Part shown: in pieces, positions 51,750-58,545 of the stretch
How positions within the stretch are numbered: the stretch's first letter is position 1
Layout: each line of letters starts with the position of its first letter
Virus record (IMG/VR): IMGVR_UViG_3300048833_000100
Span: 1-64,000 of that record
Reading direction: 5' to 3' (one strand)
Length of the DNA: 64,000 bases
Source: a virus
The notes under the pieces: generated by a model
Databases searched by the model: none
What the model was told of the DNA's origin: nothing
Seen by the model: the letters and a program-made list of their open reading frames with translations, nothing else
Program-made: the position numbers and the translations under genes

Positions 51750-51965
51750 ATGAGACTGGACACACCAGAACGGGCCAACCTGTTCGGATCGGCACAACGG
51801 GCTCACAAACATCTCGGTGTGCTCTTCCAGAACCCGATGGAGCTGGACAAGGACATCATCCAGGAAGAGATCTCCATCGCGGAGAGCTACCGGGATCAAG
51901 AGATGGCCCGCTACAACAACTACATCACCAAGCTCAACGAGCTCAAAGCTCGCATCAAGGATTGA
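51750..51965 (+). CDS. Helical protein, 71 aa
   Basis: Highly charged helical protein (LDKDIIQEEISIAESYRDQE) with coiled-coil character. Starts four bases after the previous stop. Unknown role. Confidence 0.6.
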   Translation: MRLDTPERANLFGSAQRAHKHLGVLFQNPMELDKDIIQEEISIAESYRDQEMARYNNYITKLNELKARIKD

Positions 51966-51969
51966 TCAC

Positions 51970-52149
51970 ATGATCGTCATCACCCTCGGCAATGGAGCCG
52001 AGTTCTACATCACCCAGGACAAGCGCATGGGCATCCGTCAGGTGACCAATGGCCAGATCACCAGTGATGTGGCTCTCGGCACTGCAACAGAGAAGCGGCT
52101 GGATACAATCCAACTGCACATGAACTCGCTCCGGCCTCATCTGGACTGA
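51970..52149 (+). CDS. Small hypothetical protein, 59 aa
   Basis: Short protein with a beta-strand N-terminus (MIVITLGNGAEFYITQDK). Starts four bases after the previous stop and precedes the RNAP2 leader. Not recognised. Confidence 0.55.
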   Translation: MIVITLGNGAEFYITQDKRMGIRQVTNGQITSDVALGTATEKRLDTIQLHMNSLRPHLD

Positions 52150-52158
52150 GTTCTACCG

Positions 52159-52179
52159 AACCACAGCACAGCACACCAA
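52159..52179 (+). repeat. CACACC-like intergenic motif, copy 14 (divergent)
   Basis: AACCACAGCACAGCACACCAA in the 56-base leader of RNAP2. Spacing like the others but with substitutions. Confidence 0.45.
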
Positions 52180-52205
52180 CTGCAGAACATACCAGGAGAT
52201 ACCCA

Positions 52206-53471
52206 ATGGCTTTCCAAGAGTTCACTCCGATCCAGTATCTGATGATCGACATCGCCAACAACGCTGGCCAAGACAAGGAAGACTGGGATCTCCGCCTGCA
52301 ATGGTTCGAGATCCATGAGGCCCAGATCCGCGAGATCGCCGAGCTGGCCCAGACAGCGCCCAAATCCATCCCGAGCCACCCCCTGGTCAAATATGCCAAG
52401 GAGAACGGCGAGCCCTCGCTCTTCGTCGCAGGAATCCTCGCATGGGATGCTGCCCGTCAGGGCAAGGAGATCGGCTATCCAATCTCCCTCGATGCCACGG
52501 CCTCGGGTGCCCAGCTTCTGGCTCTCCTCGTGGAGTGCGAGAAATCGGCCCTGCTCTGCAACGTGATCGACTCGGGCAAGAGGGAGGACCTCTACACCAA
52601 CGTCTATCACCTCATGCTGGGCCGCATGCCTGACCAGGCAATCTCGATCACCCGGCAGCAGGTCAAGGACGCTGTCATGCCCTCGTTCTATGGTTCACGG
52701 GAAGCCCCGATCCGCACCTTCGGAGAAGGGGAGCGGCTCCAGTGCTTCTACGATACCATGTCCCAGGACCTGCCTGGCCTCTGGGCTCTGAACAACGCCC
52801 TGATCGAGCTCTGGAACCCCCGCACTCGAGCCCACAGCTGGGTGCTCCCCGACAACTTCCATGTCCGCACCAAGGTCATGGATGAGCGGGAAGAGCATGT
52901 CCAGTTCGCAGGCGCCCTGCATGTGGTGACCACCAAGGTGAACCGGCCGAAACCCTTCGGTCTGGACATCGCTGCCAACTCGATCCACTCGATCGACGGC
53001 ATGGTGGTCAGGGAGATGTCCCGTCGGTGCTCCTACAATCCCGACAAGATCGCAGCCCTGATCCGGCTGACCTCCGGTATCTCCCCGCACAGACCCAACC
53101 GCAACAGCCCGAACCACGACCTCGTGGAGACGCTGTGGCAGCACTATCTGGACTCTGGCTTCCTGTCGGCTCGTATCCTCGAGCTGCTGGATCCCCAGAA
53201 CATCCACCTGGTCGATGCGGATGTCATCCGGGGCATGATCAAGACCCTGCCGGAGAAACCGTTCCCGATCCTCTCGGTCCACGACTGCTTCCGCTGCCAC
53301 CCCAACTATGGCAACGACCTGCGCCGGCAATACAACCAGATCCTGCATGACATGGCTCAGTCCGATCTCCTGAGCTTCATCGTCAGCCAGATCTCGGGCA
53401 CCCGCATGAAGGTCCATAAATACGGCAAGATCGCCGACCGGATCCTCGAGACGAACTACGCCCTCAGCTGA
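52206..53471 (+). CDS. RNAP2, catalytic subunit of the phage two-subunit RNA polymerase
   Basis: 421 residues, C-terminal half of the T7-type polymerase. Motif A has Asp96 (SLDATASGAQLL). Motif B has Arg150, Lys154 and Tyr162 (TRQQVKDAVMPSFYG). Motif C has Asp360 (ILSVHDCFRCHP). With RNAP1 it forms the N4 RNAPII-type enzyme that transcribes middle genes. The five small genes between the two subunits are not in N4 order and include the HNH insertion. The motif B spacing equals that in the virion polymerase, showing the two share ancestry. Confidence 0.92.
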   Translation: MAFQEFTPIQYLMIDIANNAGQDKEDWDLRLQWFEIHEAQIREIAELAQTAPKSIPSHPLVKYAKENGEPSLFVAGILAWDAARQGKEIGYPISLDATASGAQLLALLVECEKSALLCNVIDSGKREDLYTNVYHLMLGRMPDQAISITRQQVKDAVMPSFYGSREAPIRTFGEGERLQCFYDTMSQDLPGLWALNNALIELWNPRTRAHSWVLPDNFHVRTKVMDEREEHVQFAGALHVVTTKVNRPKPFGLDIAANSIHSIDGMVVREMSRRCSYNPDKIAALIRLTSGISPHRPNRNSPNHDLVETLWQHYLDSGFLSARILELLDPQNIHLVDADVIRGMIKTLPEKPFPILSVHDCFRCHPNYGNDLRRQYNQILHDMAQSDLLSFIVSQISGTRMKVHKYGKIADRILETNYALS

Positions 53472-53477
53472 TGCCTC

Positions 53478-53509
53478 GTTCCATCCCCATGTCCCTATAG
53501 GGATGGAAC
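53478..53509 (+). other. GTTCCATCCC inverted repeat after RNAP2
   Basis: GTTCCATCCC pairs perfectly with GGGATGGAAC around a 12-base loop, directly ahead of the terminator. It may form an antiterminator or a second stop signal. Confidence 0.55.
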
Positions 53510-53515
53510 TACCTC

Positions 53516-53556
53516 GATGCCCCACCCGCTTCCGCGGTGTGGGGCATCTCTTTTTT
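53516..53556 (+). terminator. Strong terminator after RNAP2
   Basis: GATGCCCCAC (53516-53525) pairs perfectly with GTGGGGCATC (53539-53548), followed by TCTTTTTT. Confidence 0.88.
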
Positions 53557-53755
53557 CCCCCATATACCCACCAAGAAACAGCCTACTTCAGGACAGTCAC
53601 GAAGACAGTCGCAGGTCCATCAATAGGGGCTACTGGAGGGAAGGACCTCATCCTATCGCCGATCCAGGAAGAGTCCAGAGCCAAACCACCAACCCGGTCA
53701 GGGTTGTTTTGTGGTTGTTGGCTCCAGCGACCAGCCCCGAACCATGGAGGTCACA
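53557..53755 (+). other. Non-coding leader before the gene at 53756
   Basis: About 200 bases with no gene. It contains AACCC-GGTCA-GGGTT (53691-53705) followed by GTTTTG, a possible small terminator, and the recurrent GGTTGTTTTGTGGTTGTTGG-like T/G stretch. Confidence 0.45.
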
Positions 53756-53983
53756 ATGATCACCCACCTGCCGACCCGTCGCGTGACGGACCTGAAGATC
53801 CAGCACATCACGGCAGGACCCGGTGGTCCCGTGGTTGCCTCGAACCTCACCTACAAGATCGACGGGAAAAACAACTCAGCTCGGGTTCCCTGGGCTGCAG
53901 CCAGCCCGGCCGCCGAGATGCGCCGCATCGAGGAGGCATTGAAAAAACAGTCGGGGAGGGGTCCCAAAGACCCCGCGGCGTGA
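53756..53983 (+). CDS. Hypothetical protein, 75 aa
   Basis: Small protein with a beta-rich start (MITHLPTRRVTDLKIQHITA) and a helical end (AEMRRIEEALKKQSGRGPKD). TGGAGG lies six bases upstream of the ATG. Unrecognised. Confidence 0.6.
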   Translation: MITHLPTRRVTDLKIQHITAGPGGPVVASNLTYKIDGKNNSARVPWAAASPAAEMRRIEEALKKQSGRGPKDPAA

Positions 53984-53989
53984 TAATCA

Positions 53990-54009
53990 TACCACATCAC
54001 ACCACACCG
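53990..54009 (+). repeat. CACACC intergenic motif, copy 15
   Basis: TACCACATCACACCACACC before the gene at 54023. Nearly identical to copies 2 and 7. Confidence 0.7.
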
Positions 54010-54022
54010 AGAGGATTGAGCC

Positions 54023-54415
54023 ATGGGCACTCCCAAGCTGAACACCGTCCCGAAAGACATGGTCGCCGAGGCCAAATGGATGAAGGAGAACTTCACCTAC
54101 AAGCCCGACGGCATGGCTGACGAATGGGACATCGGCAAGACCGTGGGAGACTGTGAGGACTATGTCCTGAAGCTGCTCCAGCGTCTCTGCGGGGGCAGCA
54201 AGTCCAAGGTGATCAAGATGCTCCTCAAGGGCAAGGCCCGGATCATCTACACCAAGACCAAAGGCGGCACCGGCCACGCCGTCCTCGAATACCAGGGCTT
54301 CTACATCTGCTCCCGCTATCAGACCTGGAGCAAGTGGCGGCCGGAATACACCGTTTTCAAACCCTACAACCGGACCATGCTTGCTCTCAAGCTGGCCCTC
54401 GGAAAGGTCATCTGA
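54023..54415 (+). CDS. Transglutaminase-like cysteine peptidase, 130 aa
   Basis: Short member of the bacterial transglutaminase-like cysteine proteinase group. Cys44 lies in VGDCEDYVLKLL and His85 in GGTGHAVLEYQG, the Cys-His pair with the typical GDCEDY signature. Members of the wider family cleave host or phage proteins, and N4-like phages may use one early. A third catalytic residue is not obvious. GAGAGGATTGAGCC precedes the ATG and CACACC copy 15 lies just before it. Confidence 0.7.
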   Translation: MGTPKLNTVPKDMVAEAKWMKENFTYKPDGMADEWDIGKTVGDCEDYVLKLLQRLCGGSKSKVIKMLLKGKARIIYTKTKGGTGHAVLEYQGFYICSRYQTWSKWRPEYTVFKPYNRTMLALKLALGKVI

Positions 54416-54418
54416 ACC

Positions 54419-54538
54419 ATGGATACCCGTGACATCGACATCGTCCCCGCCACCGGCCTCGTGGCCATCATCGCCATCTGCTCTGCAGGTGGCGCCATCA
54501 TCGGGCTCCTGACCGGCTTCTTCGTCTGGGCCTTCTGA
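54419..54538 (+). CDS. Single-span membrane peptide, 39 aa
   Basis: Reads MDTRDIDIVPATGLVAIIAI and then a hydrophobic stretch ending FFVWAF. One transmembrane segment of about 25 residues with an acidic N-terminal tail. It starts in a TGAACCATG junction and its stop overlaps the next start (TGATG). Confidence 0.55.
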   Translation: MDTRDIDIVPATGLVAIIAICSAGGAIIGLLTGFFVWAF

Positions 54539-54954
54539 TGGCCGACGACATCCTGAAACGCAGCCGCAGGGTCTCCCTGACGGTGCAAGAGATCCTATTC
54601 CTCCAGGGGGCTCTTTCCATTGGCATCCAAGCCAATCAGTCCGAGAAGCTGCACGAGAAGCTCTCCCGCATAATGCGGGAAGAGTGTGATCCTGAACGTC
54701 ACCGCCTCGTTGAGGCCTACCGCAATGCGGTCGAGGCCAAGGACGGAGAGATCGAAGTCGACGCAGACGCTGAGGTCAGCCTGAGCGATGACGACGGTGC
54801 CTATGTCCAGGTCTGGATGTGGGTCTCCAACTCACAGGCTGGCCTCATCACCGAGATCACCTGCATGTCCTGTGGCGACACCACCAACAGTGACGACAGC
54901 CCGGACGGTGAACGCTGCCCGGACTGCTACAACCGAGAGGTCGACCACCCATGA
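54538..54954 (+). CDS. Zinc-ribbon-ended protein, 138 aa
   Basis: Helical N-terminal half (SLTVQEILFLQGALSIGIQA), an acidic middle and a C-terminal zinc ribbon formed by CMSC and CPDC (TCMSCGDTTN ... ERCPDCYNRE). Coupled to both neighbours through TGATG and ATGA overlaps. Function unknown. Confidence 0.65.
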   Translation: MADDILKRSRRVSLTVQEILFLQGALSIGIQANQSEKLHEKLSRIMREECDPERHRLVEAYRNAVEAKDGEIEVDADAEVSLSDDDGAYVQVWMWVSNSQAGLITEITCMSCGDTTNSDDSPDGERCPDCYNREVDHP

Positions 54955-55103
54955 CAGCCCAGACCCAATGGATCGTGGTCATCTTCCTCTTCACCCTTGG
55001 GTGGATGACCCACCACAATGCCCTCGAAGCCCACAGACACACCCACGAGCTCGCCTGCCACGTCGGTGCTGAAGAGCTCTGCAGCTGGCACAGATCCAAC
55101 TGA
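54951..55103 (+). CDS. Small membrane-anchored His/Cys protein, 50 aa
   Basis: N-terminal hydrophobic anchor (WIVVIFLFTLGWM, residues 7-19) followed by a His-rich tail (THHNALEAHRHTHELACHVG). It starts at ATGA with the previous stop. Too short for a confident family. Confidence 0.5.
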   Translation: MTAQTQWIVVIFLFTLGWMTHHNALEAHRHTHELACHVGAEELCSWHRSN

Positions 55104-55135
55104 GCCAGCTTCTCAAGATCCCCCTGCTGCAAACC

Positions 55136-55173
55136 TAGCCCGTGGGTGGCGGGCTGCGGCCTGAGTCACCGCA
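55136..55173 (+). other. Hairpins with a decayed early-hairpin core
   Basis: AGCCCG/CGGGCT (55136-55154) is followed by TGCGGCCTGAG, the same 5' arm and loop as early hairpin copy 2, but with a degenerate 3' arm (CCGCA). It looks like a broken member of the early hairpin family. Confidence 0.4.
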
Positions 55174-55226
55174 ATCCATCCAGTGGCAGGGGGACCCTGA
55201 CCACGCAGCCCTGTGAGGAATGAACC

Positions 55227-56033
55227 ATGGCACTTAAGACCCTCCAAGACAAAGCTGAGGCACTGGCAGCCGAATACCTCGAGCGAGTGAGGATGCACGA
55301 TGAGTTGACCGGCGCTTGTGCCGATCTGCGTCGTGAGCGGGCCAAGGACATTCGCGATTTACATGAGGCCACCGCCAACACCCTCACCGCTCTCCTTGCC
55401 CGCGCCGAAGCCGCAGAGGGTAAGATCGAAAATGCCGGGCAGGCGATGGCTGAAACACAACCGTCTTGGGAATACCGCTGTCACGCAATCACTGCGGCAC
55501 TCGGCATGGATTTTGGTGGGCCAACCCCAGATGGCATACCTGAGGAACACACTTGGTATTCCCACAATCTGAAACGAGCCAATTCAGAGCGTGATGCCGC
55601 CGTTTTGAAATCCCATCAATACAAGGCCGAACGAGACGCCGCGTTTGCCGAGGTCGCCCGCCTGTCCACCCCACCGGATGATGCGGAGGTGGCGGCACTG
55701 TCCGCATTTCACGATTGGTCCAATAACCATGCGGCGGACTGGAAGATGGGCGCGCTCAAAATGAACGGTAAGTTTAGCCGCTTCATGGACCCGGACACTG
55801 ATACTGCATGGATCGGCTTCAAAGCTGGCTTTCTCGTCGCCCTCGCCCGCCTGTCCCACGCCCTCGCGGCGGAGCGGAAGCTGGCGGATGATGCTGTGCA
55901 TGAATTGAAGCACGCACGGGCCGTTCTCCGACATGAACAATACCTAGATGATCCGGGGCGTGAGGCCGTCATCGCCCGCCACGCGGCCCGCAGGAAGGAA
56001 GAAACCCTCGTCAAGCATGGGAGCAAGACATGA
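55227..56033 (+). CDS. Coiled-coil accessory protein, 268 aa
   Basis: First and longest of a nine-gene accessory run whose stops and starts overlap. Residues 1-80 are helical (LQDKAEALAAEYLERVRMHD). A middle part has HDWSNNHAADWKMGALKMNG and AWIGFKAGFLVALARLSHAL, a pattern common in small prophage proteins; the tail is helical and basic. TGAGGAATG-ACC precedes the start. Its sequence style differs from the N4-like core genes, suggesting acquisition from another phage. Confidence 0.65.
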   Translation: MALKTLQDKAEALAAEYLERVRMHDELTGACADLRRERAKDIRDLHEATANTLTALLARAEAAEGKIENAGQAMAETQPSWEYRCHAITAALGMDFGGPTPDGIPEEHTWYSHNLKRANSERDAAVLKSHQYKAERDAAFAEVARLSTPPDDAEVAALSAFHDWSNNHAADWKMGALKMNGKFSRFMDPDTDTAWIGFKAGFLVALARLSHALAAERKLADDAVHELKHARAVLRHEQYLDDPGREAVIARHAARRKEETLVKHGSKT

Positions 56034-56425
56034 AGATCAAGCGATACCGTATGGTGAGAGACCCGTGGAACCACGCGCACATGACGGCGCGTGATGACGG
56101 CGAATTTGTTCTGCACGAAGACCACCTCGCCCTTGTCGCAGCGGTAGAGCATGAACGTGATAACGCCCTTGGTATTGTGGCCTCTGCTTATGCGGCTGGA
56201 TATACACAGGCGGAGTCTGGTCTCCCAAGCCACGCAAATCAACACACAGCAGCCCAAGCCGCCCTCACTGCGATTGAGCGGGCGGCTTATGAACGGGGCG
56301 TGCGGGATGCGGCAGAAAAGTGCGATGCCGTGCGCAACCACGAGGACACGACCGAAGATGAGTCTGTCGGCGCTCTGTGCTGTGCGTTAGAAATCCGCGC
56401 CCTACTCACGCAGGAGGGGCGGTGA
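56030..56425 (+). CDS. Hypothetical accessory protein, 131 aa
   Basis: Starts at ATGA with the previous stop. The first 40 residues (RYRMVRDPWNHAHMTARDDG, then VLHEDHLALV) resemble the start of several prophage accessory proteins. The rest is Ala-rich and helical with RDAAEKCDAVRN. Unknown role. Confidence 0.6.
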   Translation: MKIKRYRMVRDPWNHAHMTARDDGEFVLHEDHLALVAAVEHERDNALGIVASAYAAGYTQAESGLPSHANQHTAAQAALTAIERAAYERGVRDAAEKCDAVRNHEDTTEDESVGALCCALEIRALLTQEGR

Positions 56426-56667
56426 TGGTCGGCGGATACATTTTGCAGGTCACTGAAATACGCCCCGGCGTTGCACAGATTTGGGTGCAAGGCACCGGAA
56501 GCGAACAGCACGACGAATTGGCAGTCGATGTAAAGATCGCGCCAGTCATGCCAAAGCCCGGCGATAGCTGCTGGTGGCAAGGCCGCAAGTGCTACTGCGC
56601 CAAGGACACAATCACTTTGGAGCGCGTCGGTTACAGCTATGACCCGCGCAAGCAGGAGGGGCGGTGA
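56425..56667 (+). CDS. Hypothetical beta-rich protein, 80 aa
   Basis: Compact protein with GGYILQVTEIRPGVAQIWVQ and PGDSCWWQGRKCYCAKD, suggesting a small barrel. CAGGAGG precedes the ATG, which overlaps the previous stop; its own stop overlaps the next start. The preceding GGAGGGGCGGTGATG junction recurs exactly at 56655-56669. Confidence 0.6.
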   Translation: MVGGYILQVTEIRPGVAQIWVQGTGSEQHDELAVDVKIAPVMPKPGDSCWWQGRKCYCAKDTITLERVGYSYDPRKQEGR

Positions 56668-56915
56668 TGGACAAGCCCAAGATCATCGAAACCCACATCC
56701 GCAAATGCCGCGTGGTGATCGACAAGCGCACCTTGGAGCGCATCGTCAAGGAATGGGCGATGAAACAGGCCGGGTTCTATGAATATGCGACCGGCGCTGA
56801 AATCAGGTTCCCCGACGCGACAGAGGGAAGCCCACCTTACAAGGTCGGCACCTACTGCACGGTTGACCTGACCGAGGACCAGATGCTGATACCGAAGGAG
56901 GCCACCCATGACTGA
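56667..56915 (+). CDS. Hypothetical protein, 82 aa
   Basis: Begins MDKPKIIETHIRKCRVVIDK with basic helices and ends in a beta-rich part (KVGTYCTVDLTEDQMLIPKE). Overlaps the previous stop; the following gene starts inside its last codons. Not recognised. Confidence 0.6.
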   Translation: MDKPKIIETHIRKCRVVIDKRTLERIVKEWAMKQAGFYEYATGAEIRFPDATEGSPPYKVGTYCTVDLTEDQMLIPKEATHD

Positions 56916-57261
56916 CCTGATCACCGAGAACGCCCGGCTGCGGGCGGCGCTGGAAGCTATCTACGAGATCACGGTTGAGCCAGCGGAAACGGACCACAAG
57001 AACGTGCGAGGCTGGATTGAAGTAACTGCCCGCAACGCCCTTGCCACGCCCGCCCCTGACGCGGTGCAGGAGGCCGCGAGGGTGCCGGAAATCGCGGCGC
57101 TGATCGAGGCGGCGAAAGCCCTGCACCGTGACATGCTAGAGCGGGCGCAACTCAAGATCGACACGATCAGCGGTGATCAATACCGCATCGTCAATTCGGG
57201 CCGCACCGCTTGGGCCGACTTCGACGCCGCCATTCGCGCCATCGCAGGAGACCGCACATGA
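56908..57261 (+). CDS. Helical accessory protein, 117 aa
   Basis: Starts with a coiled helix (MTDLITENARLRAALEAIYE), a pattern very common in short prophage proteins, and contains AREVPEIAALIEAAKALHRD-like helices. It overlaps the genes on both sides. Function unknown. Confidence 0.6.
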   Translation: MTDLITENARLRAALEAIYEITVEPAETDHKNVRGWIEVTARNALATPAPDAVQEAARVPEIAALIEAAKALHRDMLERAQLKIDTISGDQYRIVNSGRTAWADFDAAIRAIAGDRT

Positions 57262-57491
57262 GCAAATACTTCGCCAATATGAGGGGCCGCCAGCACGAAT
57301 GGCGGGTCGATGTCGCGGAGGCCTCAGTGGAGGACATGCGCGCTGACGGGATCGAGGTATTCGAGGCCGTCTACACCATCCCAGGATGGGTGGCCGACCT
57401 TGGCCTGACCCGCCCGTGGTGCATCATGCAGGATATCTGGGACGCGCCGACCCGCATCTGGAAACGGATTAAGCGAAAAAACCGCACATGA
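57258..57491 (+). CDS. Hypothetical protein, 77 aa
   Basis: Begins MSKYFANMRGRQHEWRVDVA and ends with a basic tail (RIWKRIKRKNRT). The ATG overlaps the previous stop (ACATGAGC), and the next gene starts with the same ACCGCACATGAGC string, a small direct repeat at 57251-57263 and 57481-57493. Confidence 0.55.
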   Translation: MSKYFANMRGRQHEWRVDVAEASVEDMRADGIEVFEAVYTIPGWVADLGLTRPWCIMQDIWDAPTRIWKRIKRKNRT

Positions 57492-57610
57492 GCATCGCAG
57501 CACTGATCTGCCAACTGATCGGGCACAGGTTCAGCTACCAAGGCTATGACTACTTCGGCAAGGGAGGAAGTATGGTTTGCAACCGTTGCGCCAAGGAGAA
57601 AGGCCAATGA
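57488..57610 (+). CDS. Small CxxC protein, 40 aa
   Basis: Reads MSIAALICQLIGHRFSYQGY and ends in CNRCAKEKGQ. The CxxC plus the N-terminal Cys/His (CQLIGH) resembles a tiny zinc-binding fold seen in prophage accessory genes. Overlaps both neighbours. Confidence 0.55.
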   Translation: MSIAALICQLIGHRFSYQGYDYFGKGGSMVCNRCAKEKGQ

Positions 57611-57801
57611 CCGCACCGGAACGCATTTGGGCGTGGGAGATTACAGAGCGCGGGATACCACAAGGAGCGGGCGGTTGGATCAGGCACAAGGCTTCGGGGG
57701 ATCACGAATACATCCTCCACACCCGCGCCGCGCTGGCTGCATCGCCACTGGTGCAGGAGATCGTAGCGGAGGCGGTGAAGGCGGAACGATCCAATGGCTA
57801 G
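57607..57801 (+). CDS. Hypothetical protein, 64 aa
   Basis: Begins MTAPERIWAWEITERGIPQG and contains HEYILHTRAALAASPLVQEI, a pattern recurrent in short phage accessory proteins. It overlaps the previous stop (CAATGA) and the next start. No function known. Confidence 0.6.
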   Translation: MTAPERIWAWEITERGIPQGAGGWIRHKASGDHEYILHTRAALAASPLVQEIVAEAVKAERSNG

Positions 57802-57904
57802 ACATCGGAAACGTGCCAAGGCAGGATCCCCTGGGGATTACTGGAAACATGACCGGAAGAAACGGAAGGCGCCATGGTGGCGCCGGCTGTTTGGTCTCAA
57901 CTGA
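57794..57904 (+). CDS. Small basic protein, 36 aa
   Basis: Reads MARHRKRAKAGSPGDYWKHD followed by RKKRKAPWWRRLFGLN. More than a third of residues are Arg or Lys. It overlaps the preceding gene by eight bases. The extreme charge suggests nucleic acid or membrane binding. Confidence 0.5.
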   Translation: MARHRKRAKAGSPGDYWKHDRKKRKAPWWRRLFGLN

Positions 57905-57915
57905 AAAGCTGAACC

Positions 57916-58233
57916 ATGGGAGAAAAAGTCGCTTTGCTCGTCGCACTGCTCATGTGCGGTGGGGTGGTGGCATGTGCCATCAAGTTCCCTCCACCGACTG
58001 CAGCCGAGCTGAAAGAACAGCGTGAGCTCGAGCTCCAGGAAAAGCTCCCTGCTGGCTGCAAGGTCACCGACCTTGGATCCTTCGCGGAGATCGACCGCAT
58101 GGTGGCCATCCAGTGCTCAGGCAGCACGGTGGTCACAACCCTACAGGTGGAGAAGCGTCTCCAGACCATGGGGAAAGTCACCCAAACGGTCACCGACATT
58201 GACGGGACCGTCAACATCATCCCGGAGAACTGA
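57916..58233 (+). CDS. Putative lipoprotein, 105 aa
   Basis: Short signal sequence (MGEKVALLVALLMCGGVVAC) with a lipobox-like VVAC at residues 17-20, then a soluble domain (LPAGCKVTDLGSFAEIDRMV) with a beta-rich end. It would be lipidated and held at the outer or inner membrane, as in superinfection-exclusion or lysis lipoproteins. Last rightward gene before the fibre cassette; TGAACC precedes its start. The lipobox is the only functional clue. Confidence 0.65.
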   Translation: MGEKVALLVALLMCGGVVACAIKFPPPTAAELKEQRELELQEKLPAGCKVTDLGSFAEIDRMVAIQCSGSTVVTTLQVEKRLQTMGKVTQTVTDIDGTVNIIPEN

Positions 58234-58238
58234 GTCGA

Positions 58239-58260
58239 GACTGACCCCAAGGGGTCAGTC
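58239..58260 (+). terminator. Bidirectional hairpin between converging genes
   Basis: GACTGACCCC (58239-58248) pairs perfectly with GGGGTCAGTC (58251-58260). It contains the stop codon of the leftward gene. There is no T-run on either side, so its strength is uncertain. Confidence 0.6.
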
Positions 58261-58545
58261 TGCAGCTCTCGGGATGCCTCGCCACACCCGCAGCTTGCCA
58301 TCATAGACTGTCTGGGCCTGTGCCTCCGTGGCACCGGCCCTGACCCGAACACCCCACAGACCCGGAAACAGGGCATTGCTGGGGATCACCACCTCCACCA
58401 CCCGGCTCTCCGGGATGGCGGAGATGGCCTCGATCGCCTCCGTGCCCTGGAAGACAAAGGCCTCCGACCACGTCAGGACCGGAGCATGTGCCGGAACCGT
58501 CACCACGATGGTCGTCATCTCATCAGCATAGGTGTTCTCGGTCAT
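58255..58545 (-). CDS. Small protein of the fibre cassette, 96 aa
   Basis: Beta-rich protein (TTIVVTVPAHAPVLTWSEAF, later GLWGVRVRAGATEAQAQTVY). The last gene of the leftward cassette, overlapping the repeat protein upstream by four bases. It may be a fibre tip or chaperone; no family recognised. Confidence 0.6.
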   Translation of the reverse strand: MTENTYADEMTTIVVTVPAHAPVLTWSEAFVFQGTEAIEAISAIPESRVVEVVIPSNALFPGLWGVRVRAGATEAQAQTVYDGKLRVWRGIPRAAD

